Assembly (NCBI GenBank): GCA_022495005.1
Contig: JAGYXB010000437.1
Coordinates: 434,001 to 498,000, forward strand
Direction of reading: 5' to 3'
DNA: 64,000 nucleotides
Origin: Rhyacophila brunnea
Taxonomy: Eukaryota; Arthropoda; Insecta; Trichoptera; Rhyacophilidae
Shown here: one piece after another, positions 34,591 to 49,000 of the stretch
Position numbering within the stretch: the stretch's first letter is position 1
How the letters are laid out: every line of letters begins with the position of its first letter
Notes under the pieces: model-generated
Databases searched by the model: none
Told to the model about the DNA's origin: nothing
The model's input: the letters and a program-made list of their open reading frames with translations, nothing else
Translations under genes and position numbers: made by a program

Positions 34591-37500
34591 TATATTTAGT
34601 GTTTTTTTTGTATATTTTAATACATCCATTTGAATTATGGAGTTGTCAAGTATCGATACACAATTAAAAATTGTATTGTACAACCACATGATTTTAAATA
34701 ACACCATTGAAGGAAAAAACTATTAGAGCCAATTTGTGATCTGTGTTTATCTCACTTATCTGTTAGAATCGCCATGACGGGTGCCTCCTGAGCCCAGGCC
34801 CCCAGGCTAGAGCCCTGTCAGCCCCCCCCCCCTTGCGGGGGCCATGGTGTTGAGTGTTGTAATTTCTGTTCTAAACGAAGGTTCGCTATCGTTGTCTTAA
34901 TTTTCACCTTATTCGTGTCTTATTCTGAAAATAATTTTCTTCCTAGCATTTTACAGTTAGATTTCCCCCCATGACTATCATTTCGTATGGTGTGTTCAAA
35001 GAATTCAATAACCGTTTTATCAAATATTCAATTGCCCACGTAGTGTGGTTAGCTAGATTCTGATTAAATGTGTTCTGTAACCTGTACCGTTGATTGATAT
35101 CCGAACAAATCAATAAGCAAGCATAGCATTATAATCAATTTACCACACGCAGCGTTGTATTGATTAACTTCTATCAAGTTAAGATTTTTTTATAATACCT
35201 AGTACAATAATAAATGCCACTTCATCGAAAAACCACATCCGGTTCCGAGACGCATTCGAAGAATGTTTTACAAAAATAGAAATTGTATCGAACATTCAGC
35301 GATAAATCGATTAAATCACTTTTCTTAATATAACTACACAATGAGTGACCACATGACGATATTATGTGATATTCACAAATCGCACTTGTCTGCTGTTTGA
35401 CGTTGTTCAGATGTCCATATTAAGGACGATTACCCACGTTGCCCTTAGTCACATGACTGTCCGGTGTTGTCACTATTGTAGCATTATTAAAATTAAACGG
35501 AAACGCGGATTCACACAATTCGATTAAAATTTTATTTATTTTAATGTCAGTTTTGTCACCCACAACACTGCGCGTTTGTAGCCATAAATAAAGCGGTTTT
35601 AAACTAAATCAGTTTAGTTGTGATTTGAGTGCCTGTGGGAAGGATAGTGTATAATTTATTTGAAAAAATAAACAGTGTACCTACTTAAATATAAGTCATT
35701 GCAGTGACTACATTACGTACAAGATATTGCTTTTCATTCACTTGCTTAAAAACATTGTGAATCGTTGTTATCTGCTATTGTGGTAAATCAGACATGTAAG
35801 TATAATTTAAATAATCCCATTTTTTTTAATTAGATTCCTTTTTCTAACTAGACTTGGATAGGTACCTAGCTTTAAATAGTAGTATTGCCAGTTAAGAATT
35901 GCTAATTCTTGCATACTATTACGCTATTTTTATTATTGTTTTAAATGCATATTTATGTTATTACTATTATATGAAATATAATGCTTAATTCACGATTTAA
36001 AATAAAGCGCTAGTGCTAATTTTATTTACGAATCATTTAATTAAAGCAATCATTGCATCGTCATTGCAGTATCTTCTTATGGGTAGAAAAAATAGAAGAG
36101 TACCTAATAATTAATAATTACAATAATATGTTTATAGTGTAGGTAATTGTGATAGTTAATAATAAAACTAATTTATCCAACAGTGTTATATTAGAGCAAA
36201 CACTACAATAAAATTATTAGTTTGTTATTGAAGACACAATTTAAATGATCTCTATAATTTCCTATGTCTATTTAGAATTACTGTTGTTACAGTTGTAAAC
36301 TTCTTGTTAATATTGTAAAAGTTTAAGATATTTTAGTTTAACAGAATACGTAGGTACCTACTTCGAACTATAATATCGATGGGTTAGTAAATTATACAGC
36401 TGTTGTACCGTTGTCCAGTTATGTATGTTTTGATAAAATTGAATTTGTAGGATTCAAATCATTTGAAAATCATGTTGAAATATACGTATTGTTATATTTT
36501 TGAATGAGACGATTGTACGCATATTATTTGTATTGCATAAACTATAAAGTATAAATACTGGAGTTTTGTGTATAATAGCTTAATTTCAGTATAGACATTA
36601 TTATTATAATATGTGTACACTACTAGCCCATCGATATAATATACTTACCTTAAGTATACATATTTGTAGACCATTTTACATCTATTACTTTCATTTATTT
36701 TATGAGTAAGGTTTAAGTAATACCTACATAAATAACCGGAGATTCTCTCATTCAAAGGAACGTAGGGTGTGAGAATTCTATATAAGGCATCTAAAAACCG
36801 ATGTTCACATAACATTATGTTCTAATCAAATCCAATAGAAAACGCGTACCCACATATTCTATGTATATTTTCAAATATTATTATGACGTAATTTCAAAAC
36901 CCGCCAAAATCATAGGTTTAAAAATTTAATGATTTACAGAAACTGTTTAATTCAGATGATGCAAATCAATACTGGTGTGTCCAATTGTATTTTGCTTATA
37001 TTTAATAATATAACGTTTACACGTGCATGGATATACTGGCGGCAGTATATTATAGTATTGTCGCGACCATAACGATAAAATGCAAATTATGTAAACACAT
37101 AGAATCCTGCATGTTGTAATACTGTATGCACGTATCAATTTTTTTAGCGGTTTCTGAACAATTTCCATGCTCTATCTAGGTTGCAATTATTGTGCATACG
37201 CAGTAAAATGACAGTGGCGAACCTGCCGGAAAAATACGTAATATACCACGCAGAACATTTTGACGTTTACCAATTTTCACAACCTGTCTAATAGCACCAT
37301 ACGATTGAATGACAATAACGCGTCTTTTATACAGTATTGGTTCCAGTAAATCCATGTACAGGCGTTATAACGCTTGTGATACAAAACACCCTTACCACAA
37401 AATATTGAATTGTGTATTTATCGGTTTTTGGAATCAGACGTTTCATATTATAAATATGATCAACGTCTTTAATGCTTTCTTATTTCCAGTCATCTGTGTA

Positions 37501-37940
37501 TATTCTGTGATTGTTACTTTCATTCTTGCTGGTGTAAAATAACAACCAACAATTATTATTAAGACCGGCAGCGCATTGTTAATTCTAATTCAATTGCTTC
37601 GCGTGTTGTTTGTTAATTATTAAAGTCTCGATTCATAAATCTTGCTATACTGTATTCAGAAAATTGTGTTGGCAAATTAATTTAATCTGGGCCAATCAGA
37701 GTGAAATAATAATTCATGAAGAGTAAAGCATGCTTCCGAGAATGAAAGATTAGGTACATGCAAATATTTACGCAGGTTCAATAAAAAGTCAATGTTGTCT
37801 ATTTTACAAGCGAACCTATCAAATTTATTTACGTATTTATAGTATCTTTCAAGATATATTGAAATACGTAACAACATCCGTAGATCCAATCCCGATCCGA
37901 TTTATTTTTAATGCATGCCCTTTCATTTAATAATAGTTAA
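34591..37940. other. Gene-free stretch with hAT-like ends near its start
   Basis: At about 34785-34860 lie G/C-rich words (GGCTAGAGCCCTG and a C11 run followed by TTGCGGGGGCCATGG) that look like terminal repeats of hAT-type elements. The remainder is AT-rich with no supportable gene; short - strand frames at 36947-37168 and 37677-37889 lack motifs. Confidence 0.35.
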
Positions 37941-38111
37941 GTCGGGTACTCAATAGCGAGCTGTAACTGTGGCTTTTGCAGATACAGTAACCAGTATGGG
38001 CGCCAAATAATCAGTTGGCGAGCCTAATGAATGATTATTTCGCATCTAGATTTGGTTACGGTTACAGTATCTGGAACGGTTACAGTTACGGCTCGCTAAT
38101 GAGTACCCGGC
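37941..38111. mobile_element. Small palindromic MITE
   Basis: The left end GTCGGGTACTCAATAGCGAG and the reverse complement of the right end GCCGGGTACTCATTAGCGAG match at 18 of 20 positions. The inverted repeat continues through CTGTAACTGT and CAGATACAGTAACC. The 171-base unit has no ORF. The target duplication is unclear (TTAA left, TTTA right). Confidence 0.75.
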
Positions 38112-39877
38112 TTTATAAGTACACCGTTTTCGCCAAGTTTCGGCCATTAGTATTTAAATAGGAAATCAAACATTCGTCTATATTATATAATAATACTTAT
38201 ATTCAAAGTATGTGTAAATGATCATCGTTTTGACTACTTATTTCTATAAAACCTAAGCATACATAGCATTATCTGTTCAGTTTTGTCTGTCTTTTTTTGT
38301 TACAGCAAGATGCAAATTGATAAAATTTCCGCAGCTTGGGAACCACATTGTTGTTAAATATAAAACTTTTCGAATATAAGGTAGTCAGATAGCAACGGTG
38401 GAGTGGTAAGGTGAGGTGAGGTGAGGGTAAAGGAGTATGCACTTACCTACATCCAATCGTTGTCTATCTAATTGCTTTGAAAATATTCAAATCGAATCAG
38501 TGTACCTTTATTCCGCATTTCACGCGGTCTAAGTCATAGGTGGTGTTATAATGTAATAAGAAAGTATCCAGGGAACTTAATGATGAAATAATGGGAACTG
38601 AAATACCTAGTGTGTGGAGTAACAGGCAACCGATCTCGAGTGTGGAAGAATATGGGATAAAGTTAAACTCAAGCTATACGCTTGTCCTTCGTTCTGACAA
38701 CTTCTCTCGGTTTATGCATTGACGCTTATTCAATATCGGTGTATTTGAATGTTGAAACACACACTTTTACACGTCTACATTCTGTGGTTCATTTTCGTAG
38801 GACACTTACACATTCAAAACCCTGCGTCAAAATGTAGTGTATAGCCTATCGGAATATTTATTAATCTGTTCTGTGAAAGTAACCTTTGATATAACTACAA
38901 ATGCCTATTATTGTTTGCATTAAGTAGGTACCTACATACACAATTTAATATGAAACCATATAATATTTAGTTTTTTTTTCATTGATACATACAATAATAT
39001 TATGTACATACGTTACTTTAAAGATAAATGCATACGCTACCGAGTTTAATGAATGATAAATTAACAATATAACCAGTGTGGGATTATTTTTTGTTGATAC
39101 TATAACAACATACGACAACTTGTATTGTAAACCTACCTATATTATAATATATTTATTGCAATTATTAATTATTGTGAGCCGTTTTTTTTCCATATATACC
39201 TAATATATATTTTACTTATAGATATTTGATTATTTTTGTATAACTATTATAATAAAAGAAATATGCATCATTAATTATTATTTATCGTGTCGTCTATTTG
39301 TATTGGGTTACTTTTTGTCAATACATATTTCATTCATGAGATTAATCTATTTCTTATTTAAATATTATATCATAATAAAAATAATAAGTATGTAGGCAAT
39401 ATTGAGCGTATATTTTTAGGAATTGATATTAGCGATAATCAGGGATGTGTTGTGTTTTATGATTTTCCCCTATTACTTATTCAATTATTTTTGTCTGGGT
39501 AGTAAACCGATAAAATAAATGTCTCAAAATACATTCAACGATTTTTTTTAAATTCTGTTCTAATTCGGTTTCATTGTTCCTTCACATGGCGTAAATATAA
39601 ATTTTTACCTGCTGATTATGTTACAACATAGTAGATAACATTTTGTTTGTATCTCCATTCATTTTCATACTCGGAAAATATACTTAGGTACTACTTACCT
39701 ACGCCAAACATTAAATGCACTGCATTATAATAATAAAATGATTGCATTTAGTTATCTTTGTTATCAGCATCATTAAAACTTAGCAAACAAATTCCTTTCC
39801 TCTGAAAAGAGTTCAAAAAAAGTTCATTAAACTTTACTCAATGCATGTAGGTACTGGTATTATAATAGAGTATATAC
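38112..39877. other. Gene-free stretch
   Basis: It contains a minute (GGTGA)3-4 run at about 38411-38428 and is otherwise AT-rich anonymous sequence. Confidence 0.35.
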
Positions 39878-40640
39878 CAGCGATGGCAAACCTATGGCAC
39901 TCGAGATGATTTTTCATGGCACGCAAATGTTTTATTTTAAAGAGAAATAGTAATTGGAAAAATATTTTTTTTTACGAACAAGTTTTACAAATAAATATTA
40001 TATAAGTACATTTATATTAAAAAATAGTAGCGACATAGCTGTGTGTATTTCCTCCGGTTTTTAAAATTATTTTTACCAATCGATGCGCAAACGGAAACGA
40101 CGAAATTCATGCATAGATAACGGATCCCATTGTAAGTATAGAAAATAGCAGGGAAATACTGTTCAAGAATAAGCACTACGTTTAGTGTAAATATATAATA
40201 GCATAGGTCAGTCGGCGTTATGCATCACACATAATATTATCACACTGATTCATCAGGCGACGGGGTAACCCGCGTCGCGAACCTTTGCTTTTGCTCGATT
40301 TATAACGCTCGAGACCACCATAATGAGAAAGTGCCTCATATAATCGGAACAACTCAATTTGTACGTAAAAACCAAACTAAGTGATACAATAACAGAAAAC
40401 TCATGGCTTCCCACAAACATATTTGTACCAAATAAGAAACAAAAACTTGGTGGAGCTGGTAGTAGTAATTCTAGCAGATAGTTTCTAAAATGGTAGACCG
40501 AAAATAAATGTATGACTACGAAATTTTGAAAACAAGGAAAAAATATTCAAACAGTAGAGATATTATGCCTTCTGCTAGAAACACTGTGAAAGATTGAACC
40601 CCAAGAACTCAATTGTAATTTTTAATTTTATATAAAGTCC
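39878..40640. mobile_element. hAT-like element, family 'CAGGGAT', copy 2, right end missing
   Basis: It starts CAGCGATGGCAAACCTATGG and follows the 13845-14663 element through GATGATTTT-CATGG, CGATGCGCAAACGGAAACGA and GAAAACAAGGAAAAAATATT. It carries an unrelated or diverged insertion at about 40190-40490. The right terminal repeat is not found; homology fades at about 40630. Confidence 0.65.
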
Positions 40641-40715
40641 ACAGCACATAAACTCTTCAAAGAAAACCCGGTACAGTTTTATAAAGTAGTACGTATATCA
40701 AATATTAATCTAAAC

Positions 40716-41367
40716 CAGAGGGGGGCAAACTGCGGCCCGCGGGCCGCATCTGGCCCGCCGGGTATTTTTTTGCGGCCCGATATCATTAATTGTACTTCTG
40801 ATAACGAATAACTTTTTTATATATTTTTTAAAAAATATTGACAATAGATTAAAATTTGTTTAGCAATGGTACGCGATCCATTTTCAATAGATATTGATAG
40901 TGTACCGACAGAGATACGACTTGAGATTATTGATCTGCAGTGTGACACTGATTTAAGAGAATTGCATCGTCGTGAAGAAATCTCCAAATTTTACAATGCC
41001 CTCAATTCAGACAAATTCGACCAACTTAAAGATTATGCAAGAAAAATGTTCATTATTTTTGGATTAATCTATATATGTGAACAAACATTTTCGATCATGA
41101 ACCTCAATAAAAATTCTTTACGATCAAATATCTCCGATGCCCATTTACAAGCAGTTTTGAAAATTTCAACTACAAAATTAACACCTGAATTTGAAAAAAA
41201 TGTTCAAAAATGTACAACAGTTTCATTCTTCTCATTATTTTTTTTATAATGTTTATTTTTCGTGATAATAAATAGTGTATATCTAAAAATGGTATTTTAC
41301 TTGCGGCCCGCCACTCATTTTGAATTCTTGAATTTGGCCCTCCAGCCAAAAAGTTTGCCCTCCCCTG
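40716..41367 (+). mobile_element. Internally deleted hAT element with perfect 8-bp TSD
   Basis: This 652-base element starts CAGAGGGGGGCAAACTGCGG and ends AAAGTTTGCCCTCCCCTG. It is flanked by identical ATCTAAAC octamers (40708-40715 and 41368-41375). Both ends contain GC-rich 'GGCCCGC' words, giving the familiar hAT terminus CAG-GGG-GGCAAACT. It retains only the 3' coding part of a transposase (next entry). It lies just left of SINE copy 3. Confidence 0.93.
40866..41249 (+). pseudogene. hAT transposase C-terminal fragment (127 codons, open)
   Basis: The frame contains PFSIDIDSVPTEIRLEIIDL, LQCDTDLRELH, KFYNALNSDKF, and the dimerisation core ICEQTFSIMNLNKNSLRSN followed by ISDAHLQAVLK. This is the C-terminal third of the hAT group that includes GTF2IRD2- and EPM2AIP1-like proteins. 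The BED finger and catalytic core are missing, so it is a remnant, though the frame is uninterrupted. The ATG at 40866 is internal to the original protein. Codon use is not obviously different from its surroundings. Confidence 0.85.
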
Positions 41368-41392
41368 ATCTAAACTATATTATGTAGTATAT

Positions 41393-41636
41393 CTTTTTTC
41401 TGGCCATTATCAATCCTAGTAGGATCATATGTGCCTCCACAGAGTAGAGGTTTATATTAACAGATTTTGTTTTTTGCGAGAAATGGATGTCAGCCACTTG
41501 CTCAACCTATTAGGTCCATACCCTGACTCACACACAAATTGAAAAACAATATATTGTGTACTTGCCAGGCCCAGTATTCGAACCTGGGACCCATGGCGTT
41601 ATAGTCCAACGCTTAAGCCGCGCGGCCACCGTGGGC
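41393..41636 (-). mobile_element. tRNA-derived SINE, copy 3 (full length)
   Basis: Read on the - strand, it begins GCCCACGGTGGCCGCGCGGC and continues with a clear B box (GGTTCGAATACTG), the ACACAATATATTGTTTTTCA body word and the GAGGCACATATGATCCTACT word near the 3' end. It is the best-preserved copy here and supplies the uninterrupted TTAA target (41457-41460) for comparison with copy 2. It lies immediately right of a hAT element. Confidence 0.85.
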
Positions 41637-42263
41637 GTCAAATATTAATCGCATTGAATTAAATTCTATTAACTTGTTTTTATACATTTTGATTTTGATA
41701 TCTTACGCTTGAATCGTCTGAGAAACGTCTTGATAATGTCACTATTAAACTTATAAAGATATTTTTTCAAAAATATTTGATTTAATTAATTCATCAAAAC
41801 TATTTAAAAGAAACAAGCATAATAATATATCTATTTACTTGACGAAAAGGCCAGCAACTCTGTAGAATTAAGTAAGTAATTAATTAATGGCGGGTAGTTT
41901 GAAAGTACAAACTTGGTGAAACTAAATGTTTTCCTGTTATTTTCGCATTTGTTTTTGACAGCTTAGAGTGGCTTAATACTTTGGACGCTAAAAACGCACC
42001 TGGCGCGTAATTATGGCGGCCAATCGATGTAATTAACGTGCATTTTAAAGGTGGTAATTAAAAATCATTATCTAGTCAGCAGCGAATGAGTTTTAAGGGC
42101 CTTAAACTTCTAACTATAGTACATAAAGGGGATTTTAATACCTATCCAATAAACTAGATGTATTCAACGTGCGCGGATGCACGGTCACAATAATTTAGCA
42201 GTTGGGCAATTATTTGTGACGATCATTGCATATATTAATTTGCTCTCACCCAAACCCTTACTA
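41637..42263. other. Gene-free stretch
   Basis: AT-rich, no open frame with recognisable motifs, no repeat shared with the rest of the window. Confidence 0.35.
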
Positions 42264-42406
42264 CAGGCCGTGGTACTGAATTTCGAATTACGATGGTAGT
42301 GCTACTTATTGATTATCTTAGAATGCAATGCGGTAACCTGCTCGCAATAAGTGAAGATTTTTAACTAGCACGATCATAGAAGTTTACAATGTCGTGTCAT
42401 GGCCTG
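42264..42406 (+). mobile_element. Small MITE, ends CAGGCC(G/A)TG, copy 1
   Basis: The left end CAGGCCGTGGTACTGAATT pairs with the reverse complement of the right end CAGGCCATGACACGACATTG. ACTA precedes the left end and follows the right end, so a 4-bp duplication is possible. An inverted, partial copy lies at 45905-46019. No ORF. Confidence 0.6.
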
Positions 42407-45400
42407 ACTACAGTGGACCGCGACCTTTCACCATTTATTTTAAAAATCGATTATGTAAAGTACTCATTTAGGATTAGTAACTGGTTTTAAAAATATTTAC
42501 AATAAGATCATATTATTATATTATATTATGACAAAGTTTGCATGCATTCAAGACCCATTCCGGATCCAAACATTATCTAAATTTATGTTGGAAGAAGAAA
42601 ACAGCCGCTTTACGACAGTTTTTATCCAAAATTTATTAATAAAATGGAACTGGCTATCAAATTATTCTTGCTGACTGTTAAAGCTCGGCGAATCCTTGTC
42701 TCATTTGTGTCGACTGTCGACGTACCTTTTTGAAAAGATGGGGTTTTAGCGTTAGCTGTTATGAAAACCAAATACTTACAGCTCAAAAGTCGATGGAGAG
42801 GGGAAAATTCTAGGGATGGCAACGTATATGAAAGTATGGTGAGGCAGGCTGGTAATCAAGTTATGGTAGCACTTCAACGTGCGTCACATTGACGTTCAGT
42901 TTGCATTGGTAAATCAACGTGGAAGGTTCACCTGAGCTAGGTAATATTCAGTAAAAATGGTTGTGTCTAGTGTGTTAAATTGTAAAAACGACAGTAATGA
43001 AAAGAATAAACGCTTAGGAGCCGTGACGTATCACAAATGAGTATATTTAATTAACTTTATACATGTTAAAATAATAATCTAAAATAAACTCGGCTGCATA
43101 ACGCATGCTTAAATTCGTTCCGAATTACTCTGTTTACATACCATTACACAGCTGTCGTGTTTGTATTGCTCAGGACCGCATTTAAGTGAACGCATTGATT
43201 ATTAATATTATAATTGAATATAAGTAACACATTTTGATTGTATCGTATATTTGAGCATTGTTATATCATTGTATGCGTTGATACTTTGATATTATTCACT
43301 TTTTAAAAATTGTGATATATATTTATTTATTTATTTTGTTTACAATATTAATTGATTATGAGACGTGTTTGTGTTCAGATATTTATAATCCATATACCTA
43401 TCTAACGATATGTATGTACTATATATTATATAAGTTAGGAAAGGAAAGTTGTTCATATATTATATATATTGTAGGTATATATATTATATTGTAGTATAAC
43501 TTAATTAAACCCGAACTAATTACAAATGTGTAAGTTAAACTTAATTAAGGCTGAATTAATTACAGTGATGGGATATTTGCAAGAATTTAATAATGTGTTT
43601 TCTATATCTTTATGTAAACTTTATTTTTGATTAATATAATATGACATAATATATATTAATAACCTTTTATAATTTTATTTACTTTAATTACTTTATTGCT
43701 ATTATTATAATTACTTTATTACTTGTATTACTTTTGAAAGACATATAGAGTAAGTACCTAAATAACCTACCTATCGTTTCATAAATTCCCAACATTCAAA
43801 TATAATTATACTAAAATCCTAACAGTGTTGTTATTTTAAACCTTCCTTCGCTGAAAATTATTATATTATATGAGTACGTAGTAACTACGTAAGGTACTAC
43901 GGTCAAAGGGCCAACGTAAATCCTCAGTGATGCCCTGCGTTTTTTTATCGCGTCGCTTTTTCTCGTAAGTTGTCGGCTGTCGTCGACATGCTTCATTTGG
44001 TTGCATGAGTAACCCGCTTCGTTGCCTATCTCTATATTTAGAACATCTATGGGAAAATTAGATTAAATTTGATTTGGATATTTATAAGAATCCATGTGCC
44101 GAATAACAGACACATTGGTATTTTTTTGTGGGCACCGTGTAATAAAATAGTTTGATAACCACTGCAACGTGCAATAAAATAGGTATCCATCAGCTATCTG
44201 CTTTGTTGTGTAGCTTACATTATAGGTACATACCATATAATATGTATATTAAATTATTTTGTTTCGATATCTATATATAGATTGCCGTTCTAATACATTG
44301 TTGTTATAATTAAAGATTTCCTAATCTTTGATTGAGTTGTCATCTGGCATATTATGTGGGTAGATGCAATGCTTATTTTAATTCGATATGAATTTATGGC
44401 ACAGTATAAAATTTTGAAATAATATTCAATGATATTCATTTTATCGCACCAATACTATTCAATCAATAATCGCCACGATGACAAGTTACACTGTGTTTGG
44501 TATACATTCAATAAGCCTACCTATTACATATTTTGAAAAATTGTTTAATCTAATAATAAGATTATAGTCACGTAGGCGCCTTATTTTAAGTATACCTATG
44601 TACGGTTACGGTGATAGGTAGGTACCTAATAACGTGTCTACCTATTTATCGCAAGGAAATGTTGAACGTTACAAGTAATTTTGATACTTATTTTGCTAAT
44701 AATATGGTCAGTATTTTTACCGTCCATGAAAAAATAGATATACTACAAAATAGATGGTTTCTAATTATTATTTGATATTTCTTCCACAAATTCTTTGAAA
44801 ACTATTTTTTTTATTTTCAGTTTTTCATTATTTATAGATATCTACTTAGTTATAAATTTTGAGGAATTCTTTTTACAAATTTAATGACAGACACTTAACG
44901 CAAGTTGCCGACCTCTGGTCATTATAATAAGTAATAACATTGTATAAAATACTATCCACATCAATATAAAATCTGACCATTAAATAATACATTTTGATTA
45001 ACTTGGTCTATATTAATGCATTTGATTAATATTGCTGTTTTTGTGACATCGAAACATGTTACTTTCGTGTAGTAAAAATCCAACATTAAACAGAAGGGGG
45101 TCAACTGAATCTGGCTACACGGACAATAACTCAAAAAGGACATTAAATTCAATAAAAGTAAAGGTGTAACATTAACGATTCGTTATAATAGCGTGACTAC
45201 GAAAGAAAGAATACAGGTACTTTTATGAAATATGTCACAAGCCTACACAATATTAGGTTGTATGAGGAAATCTAAAAAAATATTAACCCCCATCCCATTG
45301 CACAGTTGTTTACTAATTTCACGGATATTTATTAGAAATTGGTAGGTCTCTCCCAGCTGCTTCAATATATTTAGCTAAGCAAAAATATTTTGAAGAAAAG

Positions 45401-45904
45401 CCTTTCTCGTTTTTGTGTCATTTCGAATTTCAGATTTATTTTTTACCAAGGCTCCCAGTTGTGGTCTGATATATTTTTACTAGGGTCGTATTGAGATAAC
45501 ATAGTTTTATTACAAGTCTAAAATAAGTTATTCATTATTTAGGTAAACACACACGTACAATCGCAAATAACATTAGGTAATTAAGTAATTAAAAGAAAGA
45601 CGTCAAAAGCAAGCCACTATTTTCTCTTTATTATTTAAAAATCATGCTTTCAGTTCACTATTTATACGAGAATTAACAACTCGATGCGCGCGGACGAACC
45701 TACACTTTTTAATAAATAGTGCGCGCAGGCGGCTCAGGTGCTAAATTTCGTATAAACCAAAGCTCACTATAGTTAGGCCGTAACACGAAACTCGAAACTT
45801 CAAAGATAGTGCGAGTTATTGCTCATACCTCAAATGCCATAATAATATGGTGAACTGTTTGTAGAATATGATAATTGTTGCAAATTGTAATAGGTAATAT
45901 GAAC
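42407..45904. other. Gene-free AT-rich stretch
   Basis: It includes an AT-dinucleotide-rich run at about 43440-43495. Short frames at 42622-42822, 43312-43494 and 44961-45152 have no motif. A GC-richer patch at about 45680-45740 (CGATGCGCGCGGACG and GTGCGCGCAGGC) is unexplained. Confidence 0.35.
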
Positions 45905-46019
45905 AAAATATGCAATTGAAAATCTTCATTTATTGCGAACAGGATACTGCATTGCATTCGAAGATAATCAATAACTATAACTACCATTGCAATTCGCAAT
46001 TCAGTACCACGGCCTGAAT
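45905..46019 (-). mobile_element. Small MITE, ends CAGGCC(G/A)TG, copy 2 (inverted, partial)
   Basis: On the - strand it reads CAGGCCGTGGTACTGAATTG, then ATTGATTATCTTCGAATGCAATGC and TTCGCAATAAATGAAGATTT, matching 42264-42360 in order. The far end equivalent to 42370-42406 is not recognised. Confidence 0.65.
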
Positions 46020-49000
46020 ACAGTCAAGTGTTGCAATAGAACATTTTCATATTACTCCATATCATATTGTAGTAATGTCTAGTAGAATTAACAAAAAAAA
46101 TGCTTTTCGACATCCAGAATATTTTTAATGTTAAATAATTCGCACTTTATTGAGCTCATGAAACATGTGTTTTGAGCAATCTCATTGTTTTTTTAATGTC
46201 TTTTATGGCTGTGATTACAAGATAAACAAAAGTAGACGAAGTGGATTTCTCAGAATACTTTATGTCATTTATAACGGATGGAAACACTGTTTCATTGTTA
46301 TTTACCTTGCAGATTATTGTAGATATTTATAATGCATTAATATCTGGTTCTTACTTAGTCATACTTTTGTCAGAAAAGTAGATACCTGCTATTAATCTCA
46401 TACTACTTGGTAATGGCAACTAATATAATGGGCCTCCACAATGAGAGGGTTGAAATATAACGATTCATAAAATCTCTGGATGCTTAATTTATTCTTTCTT
46501 ACCTATTTAATATGGCGGTTATACTAGTTTTTGCTAAATTCATAGCGTTATACAATCTCATAGGATACAAGTTGATATTAGTGAAAAAGCTACTATCTCT
46601 ATTCTCTATAATACAATGACCATTGGCGTAATGAATGCAGCAACTGAAGAATAAAAGAACCCTCGTAAACGATCCTGCTCATACAAATTTCATTATGTAT
46701 TTCGTAAACAGACAAATAATGTGTTTGAAAAATAAACCATATGGAGGTTGCACTAAGGGTGATTATTGCAAATACGTGTTCATGTTTTTACAACATTTTT
46801 GTCATACTCTGCTAACGTGTTGTATTGTGACAATTCATTTGTATAAAGCTTAAACATTAAGTTTAACTGTATAATACGTGTGATATAGGTATTTTGCTAA
46901 CGTATCCGTTTTAATATACATGTTTACTTATAATGAGGGAGTTTGTTATGTTTATCATCCATTTCCCAGCATTTTAAATATTATGAACTATGTGCCTATA
47001 TTATTGAATATATATTAAAATAACATGTGCACATCGGAGATGTACCGCAAATATTCACATTTAGAGTATATTCATAACATAAACTGAAATCCCTAAAACC
47101 ACAAAGTCGAAGTTCCATAGATATCAAGCGGCTAAAAAATCTTCAGTTGCGTTTTTTTTAATCTAAGGTACAGTATGACAAAAATATAATTACGTTAAAT
47201 TGTGAAAGCGGCTGAATGATTCTCGTTGTCTAAAAGAGCTGATTAATATACATAATGATATTATTTACATTTTACAGTACTTTTTCATTGATTATAATAG
47301 CCATAAAGTTTAAAAGGGAATTTCGCTCCAGATCGAGGCAGTGGGTCGATCATTGTGCCAGTAGGTAACAAGAGTAACGATGGTCATTAAACAATTTTAT
47401 TACATCACGTCCGATGCGATAAATAATCTGACTTGGCACGCCAGAACATTGTACATTCCTACGGTAACTTAGCTTTTCCGAATATGTTTTACGATGTATG
47501 TAAAAGACTTGTCACATTTACTGCTTCCGAATACCAAGTAGATTGCCGCAGGTTTAAAACTTATACAATATAAAAATATTATATTATTCAAGTCTCGTTT
47601 CCTATCGAATACTAATAGGTTGTTTTATGTGATGTATATCTAATTAAAATCGAATTTGAATATACATGATTATAACACTAATTAAAATAAGGTATCTTTA
47701 TCATAGATAATAATATTATTTAATATAGTTACGTTATTTTTTTTAAATTTAAGTGGATCTTAAAGATAGTCTGATTCATTGGGCGTTCGGAGTAATTTGG
47801 TTGCATCAGGTCGTCTGTATGGACCCTACAATTAGTTGAGTTTTTATGTCAGTTTGAGTGGATACAAATGTGGATATTATGTTCTTTGTTCCATTAGCGT
47901 ATTTATTTACCTTACATAAGCATAATATGCGTGGACCCACCGCCATATTTATATTAATAAAGCCTGAGCATAACTTTTTGCACAAGCAACGAGTGGTCCA
48001 CTTTTCAGCTGTCAAAATCAGATCCCAGATTCCTTGACATATTGATTCGCCCTTTCTCTTTTCAACTTGAATTATTAAAAATTCTCACATGATTATTAAC
48101 TATCAGTGTTATTTATAAATAATATACATTCCTGTTATTCGTCAGCTATCAAAGTCATAATAGTTCTTCACACATAAACCGGTGGTAATATCGATTTCCA
48201 AAAAATATGTAGCATTGATCTATGCATTACATTTGTAGAAGGTGTATTAATGCTAGTGTATTATTTATCATTTAACCCATCTATAAGTGAACACGAGAGA
48301 CGCGTCAGTATGAGCACTCTATAGACAGTGACAGGCAATGACAGGTCATCCATAGACAACGGGAGTGGCGGAAAGGTAGGACCAGTCGTGAATGTATCGG
48401 CTTTCTCTTCAGTCGGCAATGGTTGACCAGAACCAGACTTGTCCAACCCACAATTAGGTATTCAGTTCTCAACTCAAAAATATCAAATTAAATTTGATAA
48501 TAGAAATATGAGAAACTTCTGAATCTTCTCCAAAGCTCTGCGCTAATTATTTACGTTCATACAAACCCCACACCCTTTTTTCATGTGTATTCCAGGGGTA
48601 TTGCTAGAAATATTGGCTATATGCAAAAATCATGCAAATCCCCCCCAGTGCTTAAAAAACTCATTTAAAATCACAGTCGAGAGCTTTATTTTTTTAGCTC
48701 TTTTTTCTAATTTCCCCCCTCCGATCCAATCGGCTTTTCTGCTCATTTTTCCGACACAGATGTCCGTGCGATTTGTGTTAAAATATATTTTTGTGACCGG
48801 TATAATATTTTAAAATACATCATTATCAACTCTCGGACTGAGATTTAGGGCTCCTCGTCCAGTTCGGCCCCAAACTTTCCATAATCTAAAGCTCAAATTA
48901 CATTGGCAGATTGCGTCTGGCCCGATCGTCTGCCACGACTGTTAAAATCTATCCTCTATGGTTTTATAGGATCGGGAGCGATCGTGAGTGAAGTGGAATA

